The position numbers and the translations under genes are program-made. From contig NC_060106.1 in the NCBI RefSeq assembly GCF_021155765.1, positions 12,860,031 to 12,924,030 of the forward strand: a stretch of 64,000 nt of DNA, given 5' to 3'. This stretch comes from Diprion similis (Eukaryota > Arthropoda > Insecta > Hymenoptera > Diprionidae). The stretch's first letter is position 1. Each line of letters begins with the position of its first letter. The notes beneath the pieces were generated by a model, which made no database searches, was not told the DNA's origin, and worked only from the letters and a program-made list of their open reading frames with translations. Positions 37,501 to 49,391 of the stretch are shown here, piece after piece.

Positions 37501-38292
37501 ATTTGAAATTTCTTTAATTTTTTTACACTTTGACAGGTTGGATTGAAAATAAAGAAAGAAGACGAATGACCAAATTATTTTTCCCCATAAAAATATTAAA
37601 ATACGGAATACGAAGATAAGGAAAGAAAATATTCTATGACGTTCAGCGCGCGTTGCCGCAGTTCATTGATATTTATTGATATTTATTGATATTCCTTTAC
37701 GATGTTTCACGTTTTCGGATTATTATAATTATTCTATTAACAACGTTATACTTCGTACATTGATTCCACAATCACCGCGGATTATCTTATCGCTTATACG
37801 CGGCGTTGTGCAGATAAAAGACCGCGAGGAAAAATAACCATTATATTACATAATTATAAATGTTATACGAGTCATTGAATTACAATGATATATAAACCTT
37901 AGTGCACAGTTGTAAATAAATTCAGGTTGAAAGCTGTCACGTTTCGCTATGCTACTTTAATAGTAATTCCGAGTAAACTAATAACTTAACACGTGAATGA
38001 ATTTAAAATAAGGTGAAGGACGACGTGGCGACGAAATGTTTTGTACAAAGATTGTTTTTCCAGAAAGATAAATAAATAAATAAATAAATGTTCCAACTTA
38101 GTTTTAATTTTTTTTTCCGCATATTTTTTGTGAACGCGATTTAGTTTGTAGTAGCATAAATCGGCTTTACGCGATTATGCGCGACAGCAGCAGTTTTACT
38201 ACATATGATTAAAAATCTTCTTCTTCTTATCTGATATTGCATTACAGAAATATTGAAATCAATTATTTTGACAAGTGATACATATAAGATAA

Positions 38293-38332
<40 letters not shown>

Positions 38333-41300
38333 GTATGCCCTGATAAAATACCGCGGCATAATACGTCTGATGCTTTGTAAATACTTCCCGTATGTTATAG
38401 ATTAAAAGGAGTTTATTTTTTTAACGCCAGCTCAGCTCGCTCAGTCACGATTTAATTCTAATCGCAGGCCTTTTCGCTCGCTGTGTCAACTTACAAATGA
38501 AACGTCTGCGAGTCGCCGTTCGTCGTTCCTCCAGGGAATTTAATTTGTCTGTCCGCCGCTGCTGTGATGGACACTGTTGTTGAACTAGACGTTGTTGTTT
38601 TCGTGACTAAGAGTCGTCTAATTGCTGGTAATCAGCGGAATAGTTGAAACGATTCAAGCTTGTTCGAGACCAGTTAATGATCTACTTCGCTACGGGACGT
38701 GAATTAGAAATCTGTCTTATTATCAAGCACTCATGGAATTCCTGTCGCGATTTCACGCCGCGTGTTTAAGGATGATAATTGAATAAAAGATTACGAAAAG
38801 TAAAACGAAAAAACTGTTTGAAAAATTTCCGGTAACGTTATTTGCGCCAATAATAGTGAAGACGAATCTTGAAGAAACGAATGTTCGAGCAAATTCGCAT
38901 AATACAAACAATAAGACATTGAGCAACAACTCGAGAGAAGATTTTAATTATTCGAAAGTTTGAAATGATTAAAATCGAGTGTTTTTAATCCGATTCCAAT
39001 GTTTATGGGCTCTTTTTTTTTGCTGACGAGATTCACACAAATTGTATGATTTTTGGTTCTTATATATATTGCTAGACAGTAGAATCGTCGGAATTCGTCT
39101 CGTTAATATAGAATCGTATGCAGATTCTAGATTTTGCCGATATGTTTTTCGACTTTCTACATTTCGATAATTTTAAGAATTCGATTTCAGCGGCTTTGAA
39201 AATTCGCTATTTTGTCCCTTCCGCTAATCGGCCATTCTGGTTTTTTACCCCCACCCCGGCCGTTAAGCTCGCAGAGCTTAGACCATCGTCCTCATTTGCA
39301 TCTCGACGTCAGACGCGGTTTTTGCAGTTCACGAACGATTCGCCAAGATGTTTTTCCGACCGCCGATAAACCGGCGAGACGATGATGCGTGGTGGAAAAT
39401 CTTACCTAGGTGTTAAACCTTTGTTCAAGGGAAAACGAGGTCACCCGATGCGATGAAAAATTGAGTCCTAACTGTTTGCTCAGATTTTGCGCACCAGTCA
39501 CACGGTGCGGGAGTTTCACATATTCCCAATTTTTTTGGAAACGATTTTCAATTCGGCAAAAATTTGTGATTCTATGAATATTTTAAGATGAAATGCCACG
39601 TAAATTTTATTTATTATTAATAGTCGTTTATGTATACAAAACGTTTCTTAATAACCGAAGAAAAGAAAAAAGACCCAACTTTATTCGCGCTGAAATATGT
39701 GCATAACTCGTATATTTATAGTAATTTGCATGTGCGTGGTTAATAATGAATAGCCAATGAGTACCTGTGATTTTTATAATCAATAAAATTCGTAATTAAA
39801 GAAACAGTACATTTTATTTTTCGAATTATGATCAGTCACGACAAACCGTTACAGCCAACTAATTCTTGTCTTCATTATTATTTCGTTCAGAATTTCAAAG
39901 CGCAATGCAAATACACTCTTTACAGGCACACGCGGCCGTTTCGCGAGTTGTTAACTCGCGGCAAGAGAGATCATCTAATTAGACATTATAAGAGAAACGT
40001 GAAATAATTTTTAAAATTAATTTTGAACCGCATTGAAACGACCAGTCGTCGCATAAATAATCGAATCTCGTTCATAACCAAGATAATGTCGAAAAATAAA
40101 TAGAAAAAGCAGAAAGACTGCAAGCAAAAAGAAGTCTCGGAGCAAGGATCAAGACGAAGAGTCGTCCTGCTGTGTTTCGGATATAAATAACTTTACGATA
40201 ATGGTACAGTTAAGGCCTTGGGTGTTCGGTAAATGGTCACGGGCTCGGCTCGGCTCGCCAACTCGTACAAACAACGGTAAATTCTGACAGTGCAGGTGAG
40301 CAGGTGAGCACATCTTTTCCTCTCATGCTTCCTGCTCATCCGCGTCATGATCCTCTCTCGTTCCCGGTCGATTCATCGATCCATAATAATTTACCGATCG
40401 GCGAACATGTTCGAAAACATTTTTTTTTTTTTTTTTTTTTTTACAACATCAGCATCGTTACGTGAGAATTTGTAACGTTAATGTTATTATTATTATTGAA
40501 AATTCAGACCCATTAAAAAATTAGAAACTTTGGAACGGCCGAATTCGTATACCTCGATTAATTATCATCTTGTCTTGTATGAAAATATACCGGCATGACC
40601 AGAGTGACGCAAGTTATTATCTATATCTTGTAGATATTGTGAAGTTATAATTATATTTGAGAGGTTTACAGGCATGATATGCAGGTATAGACTTGACTTA
40701 AGATAAGTATGTGTTTGTAATATATCAGAGAAATCTCGAGATCTGAAAATATATTCTGTAACAACACATTCTTCGAATTGATGTAATACCAGCTTCAACT
40801 CTGAGCTTACGATCAATTTGTATTACGGTGCGTGTAACGTGCTAATACATACATCATTTTGTACTAAACTTTGCGTTTGACTGAATTGCGCGGTCAGCCG
40901 TGCCGATTATAATACTCACTTTGCGGAGGTGCTGTATAATATAAATATAACTATAGATATACTTTTGTCTCTTTGCGAACGGTACGAATAACTACATGAC
41001 GCGGAAATTTTGTCACAAGCTTTCATCCGTTGTGCCTAAACTGAATTAAAGAGAGAGAGAAAAATAAGTAAATAATATTTATCGCGTACAATTATGTAAA
41101 TAAAAATTTGATAACTGCTATAAATTTTCTATTTCTTCATCCACTTAAAATAAACTTTTAGCAGCAGCGATCAGCGAGTGTATAATACACACATATAATG
41201 CTTAATCGTCGGTGATAAATAATCGACAATACAACAAGTAAATTATCAAATTTCGAAACCATTCAACGATCACCACAAATTGCACGTATGTATTAAATAA

Positions 41301-44300
41301 GTGTAGAAATTTTTGTTTCGAAAATGCGGAGAAAACTGTTGTACAAATATGGTGTAAAAATCTTCGGATAACGGTGTTGTACAATCGGTTAAGACTTTAA
41401 AGAATGAACTTAAAAGAATGAAAATACCGCGGAGTAAACTAACTCGACTCGTGATACGAATGAATGATCGGGGATCTAATACGCGGCAGGTAGGAAGTTA
41501 CGCAGCTGACTTGACGTATATTTCCGCAACAACAATACGGATCGAGGCAAAGTTGCTTACGCTGTCGAATCGTTGAAATTTGAAATCGCAATTATGCGCA
41601 AATACTTAGTGCAGATATTATTATTATTATTACACGTTCTGCCGGACGGATATATTATAACCCGCGGCGGTGACAAATGAAAGGGCTGAAGTTCGAAACG
41701 TGGGGGGGAAAAGCCACTCTTTCGCAATTTTAGAGTTATTTCAAAATATGAATATACTTTCCTCATTATAATTCACCGAACCGTCAGACATTCCTAAATT
41801 TTTTCGGAATAGCGATTTTTTCCGAAATATGAATCCCCGCAATAAAGTGACCTGAAACTTCATCTTCACAATAAATGAAGATAAGATACCTCCTGCGACG
41901 ATATAATTCGTCTATTACTTCGATCAAGAATCAATCCGTGTACCGCCATTTGTCATAAAGTCATTGACCTACCAAAATTTAACTTTAATTTAGTCCAATA
42001 TTCTGGACTCTACATCACTTTTATATACAAAAAAAGAACTTTCGGAATTCCTCAGACCCCGGTCCTGTATAAGGGTTAAATGCCTGATGTATCGCTTGAG
42101 TCAAACTAGCCCCGAGGAGGGACTGCATGGGGGGGGGGGGGGGATTCCAGGGCAATAATGATCTAGGAAGAGCATCACGATCTATTATGCAGTCTAGCGT
42201 CCTTCTGTTTCCGGTTTAACTAAAATTACGATGATTATTCACCCATTTCTTGCTGCTATGCAGCTGGCAATAGCCATCGGTCATCGCCGACTCTAGTCTT
42301 CTCTCTCTCGTCAGTAGCTTTACAGACGCCTACTTATGTGGGACGAGGCTATAAGTTATAGACGGATGTATACACGTATGTATGTACCATATGCGGTTAT
42401 AAGCACGGCACTCATTTGCCCGCAACGGGACTCTATACGAAGTTTGCGGTAAAGTTTGAGAAGAAGAAAAATTAATGAAATAAAAAATTTCGTTTTTTTA
42501 TTGTAAATTTTAGGTACAGGCGAGGATGTTCATCACTATGGCGTTTATTACTAACGTTATTATATTATACCTTTAGTTTGAGGAATAAGGCTGACTTGTT
42601 TAACGAGGTTCGCAAGGCGCGTGTAACGAGCGTCGCCATATTGCAGTTTACCGCTGCGAAATTTATTGCGATTACTTCACGTTCCCGTGTATTCAACGCT
42701 CGTTATTATTGCCTTTTGCGTAATTCAAACCCGCGGAAATTGGCGATACGCTGTACGATTTAGCAATGACAGAAACAGGAATTGAATCGTTTGAAATACA
42801 GAGTGGAGGAAAGGAATAAAAAATACATCAACTTCTTTCGTTCGGACAAAAATTCGTTGCAGTTTACTTTTTCTGCGTCAAATCGACCGAGTCTCTCTAT
42901 CTTTCTTTCTCTCTCTCGAGAGAGAGAAAAGGAACTTTTACCCGGCAAGAGAATGCCGTTCGTTCGTTCATTCGTCTCAAGCGACAACCGCGTTACATTA
43001 CCATCATTGTCGGCGACTACCTAGTTTCCTTCTTTTTTTATACGTCTATTACTGCGTGTAGGTAGAGTATAATAGGTATAGACGACTATTAAGGAAACTT
43101 ACGGTAAAACGGGAACAAGAATCATACAGACGTCGCGACACGGCGGTACGATAATAATGTAAACGCTTTCCTAGGAGAGAACGAAAGGATCAGGTTCGGT
43201 CGGAGACAGAGAAAGTTCATTCCGAACTACATCATAACGTTCCTTCCTTACCTATATATATATAGGATATTCTTTTCTATTTTCGCTCCGAGGCAAAGAC
43301 CGTAACTGAACCGCAAAAGTTTTTAACCGTTCCATCGTCCCTCGGTCTGCACGTGTTTTATTTTCTTCTTTCTAGAGAGATTGTGAGGCGGAAGAAAATT
43401 CTGCAAAGAATCGCGATGTTAAATCTCCAATTATTGGCACGAGTTTTACAACCACCATTTCTCTCTCTGATTTTTCCGCAACGAATCACAGTTATTCCGA
43501 CATTCTTTATTACAAGTTCACCACCTTTCGTCGTTAAATTCATGCTGCAGGCTTGTTTTAATACCGATAATCGGCTACGATGGGTGGAATCATAACGAAA
43601 TCCTTTTACCAAATACGCCGCGTACGTGAGACGTTACATCGTTGATGCAGACGATTTGATCGTTGTAATCAGTTAAAAAAATCCGTCAACTGCGGTAGAG
43701 AAAAGACGAAGAAGAAAAGAATTTTTAAGGACAAAAAATCCACTTCAATGTACAGTCTAAGGTATCTCGAGGTTTTGTCTTGACGTCTGCGGCAGATGAG
43801 CAGTGTGGTCTACCTGCATGATGATTGTAGACTCTATTTAAATAATTGCGTCATCACTTATGCATACGAAGTATTAGCAGCACATGTACAGTTCCGATCC
43901 TGTTTGTACAGCGCGCATTACTTTATTGCCGGCATGTGTATGTAATATAATAGGTACACAATATGAGAAAAAATTTGAATGTGTTAAATTGTGTGTAAAC
44001 CGACTACTTGAAAGTACAGAAAATAAATAGGAGAGAAATTCCGCACAGAATCGTTCAGTTTCCCAAGTAAATAGTATTAAAATTTGAAAAACAGAAGCAA
44101 ACGACGAACGAATAAACGGATCACCTTTCGTTCGTTCAACAGCGAATGAGAGAAATCGTGGAAATATTTATACTCGGTAAGCGTCGAATAAACGATAGTC
44201 AAAAGACAGCTGACAAAGACGAGGGTCGTACCGACCGGTGACAGCGAAAGGAGGGGGGATGAAGTTAAAGAGGTGAGACGACAATTACGGACGCGAGCGC

Positions 44301-44638
44301 CGTTTTACGTTTTCGCGTACAGTATGTGTGCACCTGCAATAGTATCGGTTAATATTCGTGGCTCGTCGAAATGGCCGAAGCCTGAGAAGCCGGCGTATTT
44401 CAGTGGCCGATTGATACGAAAGTTTGGATCGCTGTGCGGAGGAATCGGCCCGGAATCGAATATCGCAGGGGAAAATATGTCCGAACGGCTTGACGGTCGC
44501 CGTTGCGTTAGTTGGTTAGTTCCACGCCCATCTCACGGGGCACGGAATGAGACGGTCGTTTTTACTCACCTTTATGATCAATTCTATCTCCGGGACGTCA
44601 CCGTTTGTCGTTCCGTTCTCGTGACCGTCGTCCGCCAT
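25486..44638 (-). CDS. Clic: Chloride intracellular channel protein (Clic)
   Basis: Four exons, 44638-44570, 26505-26200, 26108-25782 and 25566-25486, join in phase 0 throughout to 260 residues, the usual size of the family. CLIC proteins have a GST-like fold: a thioredoxin-like N-domain and an all-helical C-domain. They exist soluble in the cytoplasm and can insert into membranes. Residues 35-38 are C-L-F-C, the redox site in the position of vertebrate C-P-F-S. Further conserved blocks are the MKNVPGGHNLFVQDKE loop, the LTGDTMCCFDCELMPRLQHIRV segment and the QSCPADQDIINHYKLQQ helix. The tail is KKHEELETPTFTTSIP. Intron 1 is about 18 kb. The gene is head-to-tail with TAB2 and divergent from Runx. 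Confidence 0.96.
25782..26108 (-). CDS. Clic: Clic coding exon 3 (helical C-domain)
   Basis: This exon encodes residues 126-234. It has KLKLMLLNAKDKDKDPKYSS, then the CLIC core TGDTMCCFDCELMPRLQHI. The acceptor is ATTCTTACAG and the donor CAG|GTGATT. Confidence 0.95.
26200..26505 (-). CDS. Clic: Clic coding exon 2 (thioredoxin-like domain)
   Basis: This exon encodes residues 24-125. It starts ASTIDGRRKGACLFC, holding Cys35 and Cys38, followed by the helix EYFMDLYLLAEL. It ends near VENLFS. The acceptor is TGTTTTCAG and the donor AGT|GTGAGT. Confidence 0.95.
30613..30635 (+). repeat. Poly(C) tract, 23 bases
   Basis: A pure C run in Clic intron 1. It is prone to length error and polymorphism. 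Confidence 0.95.
30671..30790. repeat. Inverted-repeat element (ACTGAGAGAA type)
   Basis: TTGAATCAACTAAA at 30689-30702 is matched by its complement TTTAGTTGATTCAA at 30772-30785. The left flank has ACTGAGAGAA, a terminal sequence seen on many insect MITEs. The right end is not clear, so it is probably truncated. Confidence 0.4.
31001..31026 (+). repeat. ATGA tetranucleotide repeat
   Basis: About six copies of AATG. Confidence 0.9.
31390..31485. mobile_element. MITE-like dispersed repeat, partial copy 2
   Basis: The end AGACACCCTG and the phrases AATTCCCTGAGAATTCCAGG match the element at 17875-18235, in opposite orientation. The other end is missing. Confidence 0.5.
34049..34217. repeat. 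169 bp hairpin with nested stem in Clic intron 1
   Basis: Arms 34049-34105 and 34161-34217 are reverse complements at 50 of 57 positions (about 88%). The first 34 bases match at 33 positions. The loop is 55 bases. Each arm carries GGGCTCAACAGCCC, itself a five-base stem with a four-base loop. An 8-base direct repeat GGAGATAT flanks it at 34042-34049 and 34237-34244, possibly a target duplication. Confidence 0.7.
38297..38329 (+). repeat. TA dinucleotide repeat
   Basis: A (TA)n run of about 33 bases in Clic intron 1. Confidence 0.95.
40420..40442 (+). repeat. Poly(T) tract, about 23 bases
   Basis: A T run in Clic intron 1. Confidence 0.95.
42129..42143 (+). repeat. Poly(G) tract, 15 bases
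   Basis: A pure G run in Clic intron 1. Confidence 0.95.
42906..42929. promoter_or_regulatory. 24 bp GAGA palindrome
   Basis: The 24 bases form a perfect palindrome: a TTT(CT)n arm meets its complement (GA)nAAA around CTCGAG. Runs of GAGAG are the binding element of GAGA factor (Trl) in insects. It lies 1.6 kb inside Clic intron 1 from the exon 1 donor. Confidence 0.45.
44570..44638 (-). CDS. Clic: Clic coding exon 1
   Basis: This exon encodes residues 1-23, MADDGHENGTTNGDVPEIEL and then IIK, ending at AAAG|GTGAGT. It supplies the first beta strand (E-L-I-I-K) of the thioredoxin-like fold, as in other CLICs. The 23 codons end in phase 0, as does the next exon. The opposite strand has a long open frame that is a shadow. 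Confidence 0.88.
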
Positions 44639-44930
44639 TATTCCGCTTTGGTGTTTATCGGGATTTGATCGCAAGACTCGGATAGAACCGTAGATGTAAG
44701 GAAGGCACTGGGCTCGGCGTCTCACGGCTCTCTAGGGTTAACCGAACGTGTCAAATCGACCAGAGCGCAATGGAGGCTCGGAGAAAACTAACGACCCCGA
44801 ATCGCTGCGAGCTACAACCGCGACACCGCGAACGTCGCGACGCCACCTTCTCGATCAACTCTGATTTTTAGCTCGTTTTCCAGCGGTCGGTAAGAAAGCG
44901 GGCTGACCGACGGTTGGTAGTGCGGAATCT

Positions 44931-44953
44931 GACTTACCGACTGACGGTAAGTC
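44931..44953. other. Perfect 9 bp inverted repeat with splice-donor sequence on both strands
   Basis: GACTTACCG at 44931-44939 is matched by CGGTAAGTC at 44945-44953 across five bases. Each strand therefore reads CGGTAAGTC, a good splice donor. The site lies about 300 bp upstream of the Clic start and could be a 5'UTR donor on either strand. Confidence 0.5.
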
Positions 44954-46099
44954 ACGCCCACGCCTCGATTGCGATGGTATTTTCGATCCGGAGTGTCGGC
45001 TGGGTGCACGAAAATTCGGTATCTGTGTCGTGGCGCCAGGTATTGTTGTATTTGAAATTGAATATTATAGAGTTATTTATCTTCGTAGCAGGATTTTACT
45101 TACATTTCTGTAAAAAATGGTATTTTATGGAGAGTGAGAGGAACAGTAAATTGAAAAAAAAATTTGATACATTCATTTCATCCTATAATATACGGACTGT
45201 GTGTTTGTTTCAGAATAGAAGAAAACAAAAAATGTGCAGATCGAAGTTTATCTCACTCATAAAACGTGGGGCTTTAACATCAAGTGGAAAACTTTTTTAT
45301 AACGATTTCGTTTCACATTCCGAATAGACAAAAGTGAAAAAAATTCGATGGTTAAAATCTTCAAATCACATTCGTTAACGATTTTCACCATCCTATACAC
45401 AGTAGCGTAAACGTCAAGACAGCGGTGGATTTTACAAAACTGTTGAAACATGTGTACATATTTTCAACCTCGAAACGATGCCTTGGAATCGGTTTCTGTT
45501 ATTCTGTCTTTTCGGGTGAAATATTCCGCTTCGGGGTGTCGTTCGACTGCTACTTGAATGTAATATTAAATTCTCAGAGGCGAGTTGACTTCATCAGGCA
45601 ACATTTACGCCTACAGCAATGCCGTTTTCCTACTACCTGCTTGCTTACCTTACCTATTTGTCGATCGCGCGAGCTATTTACAGTGTTGATTTTTCGTGGC
45701 AGGGGAGCGTCCTCGACGGTAAAGAGAAAACGCGGAGATTTGCTGTTATATTATGTATCTAGATGCAAGAAAATTTATCCGTATCTACAAAACAATCGGC
45801 GTGTAACTTTTATGATGTGGTTTTACCAGGTGGAATATCTGTTCGTATAAATACAAGCCGAAATATTAATCATAAAATAAGAATGAAATTCACTTCCTTT
45901 CTCTGACGAGTAACCTCGAGCACGGTCGAAAATTGGACAAAACTTCGTCACGAATCCCATCTTCTACAATTTCGAGTTCCAAGACGGGGGAACAAATTGC
46001 GGGAGTATAAAATTCAAAGAAAAATTCTGAAATCTCGGAGTGACACATCAGCATGGGTATAGAGGCATCCGGCGTCCCCGGGGACGTTAAATGATTCAC

Positions 46100-46181
46100 C
46101 ACAGCAGCAAGCAGGACGGCTCGGGGGTGGTTGAGAGGCGGCTACGACGGTGGCCGGAGTCTGGGCGACGGGGACCGTCGG
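46100..46181 (-). CDS. Possible exon, Pro/Cys-rich, unknown gene
   Basis: A TGGCCCAG acceptor and a GTGAATC donor bound 82 bases encoding PTVPVAQTPATVVAASQPPP and then SRPACCC. It is GC-rich and in frame. The phase (1) does not fit Clic exon 2 (phase 0). No partner exon was found. It is weak evidence only. Confidence 0.15.
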
Positions 46182-47372
46182 CTGGGCCAGAGGCAGGTGG
46201 CGTTGAAGGACCGATCAAATATTAACACGCCCCTCACATCGCGAATAGAGCGAAGCCGGAACCAGGTTGGCTAAAAATATGCACGACTAATGATGCTTTC
46301 CCGAGAACGAGAATCTAGTGTCAAGAGTCACTCGGCTCTTCGAGAGAGATTCACTTCCGGTTTTCATTCGAAATTCCACCGTTTTAGGTATCGTACGAGT
46401 GAAGCTGATTTTAGTGTAATGACGATGGATTCGAGTCGATAAGTGATTCGATTCGTTGAGTAGAAATCCGAAATTGACTTTTCATGCTCCGAGTCAACTA
46501 CAGCTGTTATCCGGCCAGAATTTGTCAAGATTCGCGACAGGATGCAGGAGGCGGTTCCGCAAGCCGATCGTGTATTCATCGTGCGATATTGTAGAGCTTA
46601 TTTGGGGGCTAGGCGAATAATCACGATAAAACCTAACTTTTTTTTACGACTGGTACATATCTCCGAGAAACGGCACCCCCAGGAACATTTCTATAGCCAA
46701 TCCGGTGACCCATTCTTCGAAGGACATAAAAATATGCCACCCGGGTCCTATACAATTTTTTTTCTTCCTACTTCTTCCTCGTCCTTTTTTACCCTGGAAT
46801 TTATCAATACCCTCAAACTTTTCTCCGATATATCGGAGTATTTCTTCTCGTACCTCTTATAGCTTAATGTGCTAATGAATATCAATAGCAATCGAAAGTC
46901 TGTGTTTGAAATAACACCAATTGCATTCTGAGAAGTTACCGCTTATACCTACATCCAAGTTTGTAGAAATTTTTGAAATTTTCTTTTATAGGACCTAAGT
47001 GTTTAACAAGAATCGTTCTTATCAATTCTTAGATCAATCTATTAATGTTGCTAGAATGGTTGCAGGTGGGAAAATAAAGCGGTTAAAGTACAGCTAAGTG
47101 GTTTAGAAGTGAACGTAAGTGGAGGAGACAATTTTGATTTAACGTAAATGATCATAATTTGTTGAAATAAATATCTACCGAATTACGTATATTAGATGGC
47201 AAGAAAAAATTCTACATATATATATAGAAAAAGAATTCTCTTCAATCACAACCGAAGCCCACAGGCAGGCACCTTTACGAAGTGAGATTTCGCACCCTCG
47301 ACGTGTTGATTCCCGCAATGTTTGAATACAGCGATTGTCTGATAGGGTTTGATTACCTTCATAAATGTCAGC

Positions 47373-47373
<1 letters not shown>

Positions 47374-47418
<45 letters not shown>
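47374..47418 (+). repeat. TA dinucleotide repeat, 45 bases
   Basis: A long (TA)n run in the Clic-Runx spacer. All reading frames across it read Tyr-Ile repeats and are not genes. Confidence 0.97.
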
Positions 47419-47423
<5 letters not shown>

Positions 47424-48543
47424 CAGCATGACACGGACGTACTTTAACAGTTTTAACGTTAGTTTGCCTCAACTTCCTTGGGTTTGTGTGTGGATACGAG
47501 AAAGTGAGATGAAAAACGAAAAATCGAAAAAGCCTTTGTCTGAATACAAATCGATGCCACCTTTCCACATGGTGAGTATAATACGAAGCTGGAAGAAAGC
47601 AAGAAGGTGGGTGAAAATTGGCCAACGAGGCGTGCTGCTCTCCTAATCATCATTCTAATTATCTCGGTAACCCAATCCTTGGCGCTCCTTGGCTTCCTTT
47701 CCTTCATTCGGGCGTCGATCCCCTTCACCTTCGCCGGTTTCTCCCTCAAACTACGACCATCCTTGTTCCCCGATTCCCTTTCCCTCGCTCCTCCCATCTC
47801 TGGCCATTATGTGCAGCCAAGTTTAGGTCTCGACCCAACGACCGCTCATCTAAGTTTAACAATTAACACTGACGACGAGGAAAAATAAATTAATTCCAGA
47901 GTTGCGGCGTGTCAAGTACACTCGTATTGCTTACAGCCATGCTGCAGCTTCTTCAAAGATTCACGCCTAGGGGTGGTCTCTATACCTCGGACTCGGATCT
48001 GTCCCCCTTTTTTGTCCCTCACAAAAATTGAAAAAACGGACAAACTAGAAGTCTAATAGAAAAAAAAAGAAAAGAATTCATTAATATTTTCTGACACATT
48101 TGAAATTCACGATCATCCATCGTTACTGCAAGATCACGAATTTCCGCAAGTGTAGCAACCGATTGATTTTGGGGAACAGATTCATCATTCTTAGGGGTGA
48201 CGTCGCGCGTCGGGCGGGGATGCAGGAATTTCTGCGGTGTAGAGGATGACGCGTCGTCTCGATCGTCCTTCTGTCTTTTTCGGCGAAGGCCCGCGCGAAT
48301 CGGGGGAATCGAGAGAAGGCGACACAGGTTATTTGTCGTGTGTCGATAGGCGTCAGAGCTGACATAGTCAGTGGGCGTGAAGCGGAAGTGGAACGAGCAC
48401 CGAAGGGCGGTAGGTATAAATATTTGAGGAATTTATTCTTGGAAGAGGGTGCACGAGAGCGGTGTAGGTATATCAGTTGTTTGTCGAAACGATAAAGTGA
48501 TTTTGTCAAATTTGCCTGCCTTATATACATAAACATGCATACA

Positions 48544-48544
<1 letters not shown>

Positions 48545-48573
<29 letters not shown>
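48545..48573 (+). repeat. TATACA hexanucleotide repeat
   Basis: About five copies of TATACA/ACATAT. Confidence 0.9.
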
Positions 48574-48574
<1 letters not shown>

Positions 48575-49357
48575 GACACAGACCTGCGTAGCTGTTAGGT
48601 TACACCCGTTTGATTTTCAAATTTCCAACAAAACACGACGAGCCGAATTTTCAATTGGAACATTACCGCGCTGCAGGGGATAGAATCTTTTCGCAAAACA
48701 ATGAAACCCCGGAGTTTAGAATCCCGATAATAAAACCGGGATGCCGGGACGCGAGGCGCCAAGAAAACAAGGAAAGCTACTCACTCGTTAACTCGCCCGG
48801 CGACGATCGTATGAATAAGATAAAGGTGAGCTTAGCGCGTTGCAGGCCGCGAGATACGATGCAAAATTCACCCGTAAGGACGTATCGCGACGTGTGATTA
48901 TAGGCACGGGGAAAAGGGTTGAAAGGGTAAGGCGTTCGGCAAAAGCTCTCGCTCTACGTTCGGGAAAGGGTCAGATTTCAATTTCGAGCAGATCAGGTGA
49001 TCAGACGCTCCTCCAATTAGCGCTGAAAACAAGGTTCAAATTTTCACCCCGTGACGCGTGGAGAGAGGAAAGAGAATTTAAGCGGCGGCGATTCGGTAAT
49101 TTCCGAAGGGTAAGTTTCGGGGATTCTTTCACCCGGGCAGCCGGGGTTCGAGGCTCACGCATGTCAGCAGTAACTAAACCGAACACACGTCAGCTATCGA
49201 TCCCAAGATTGATATGAGCGGTGTGTAGTCAGAGCTGGAGGCGGTCGGTCCCCTAGACCCGAGTCGCGCGTATGGGGGATGAATTTTAAAACTACCCCCG
49301 AGAGAGCGGCTCTCTTAAAATCAGGCTAAGTGTGGGAGAATAGTGCGGGCGGCTCGG

Positions 49358-49391
49358 GTTCCCCGTTTCCCCGTTTCCCCGTTTCCCCGTT
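49358..49391 (+). repeat. GTTTCCCC tandem repeat
   Basis: About four copies of an 8 bp unit. Confidence 0.9.

Larger units (their letters stand above)
26506..44569 (-). other. Clic intron 1 (about 18 kb)
   Basis: No internal coding exon was recognised. Contents include homopolymers and microsatellites, a MITE-like fragment at 31390-31485, an inverted-repeat element near 30671-30870, a 169 bp hairpin at 34049-34217, a degenerate AT/TTCG-rich block at 31600-32150, a GAGA palindrome at 42906-42929 and a poly(G) at 42129. Long insect first introns often carry enhancers, and the GAGA palindrome, 1.7 kb from exon 1, is a candidate. Confidence 0.6.

Noticed and set aside
44273-44668. 131-codon plus-strand open frame
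   Set aside because: It is antisense to Clic exon 1 and its flank, has no domain, and lies in CpG-rich sequence.
46542-46862. 106-codon plus-strand ATG frame
   Set aside because: It ends in low-complexity Ser/Phe sequence. No motif was seen, and it may be a decayed repeat.
47175-47646. Open frames of Tyr-Ile repeats
   Set aside because: These are translations of the (TA)n microsatellite.
48123-48569. 148-codon minus-strand frame
   Set aside because: It begins in the TACATA repeat (Met-Tyr run), and the rest shows no motif.
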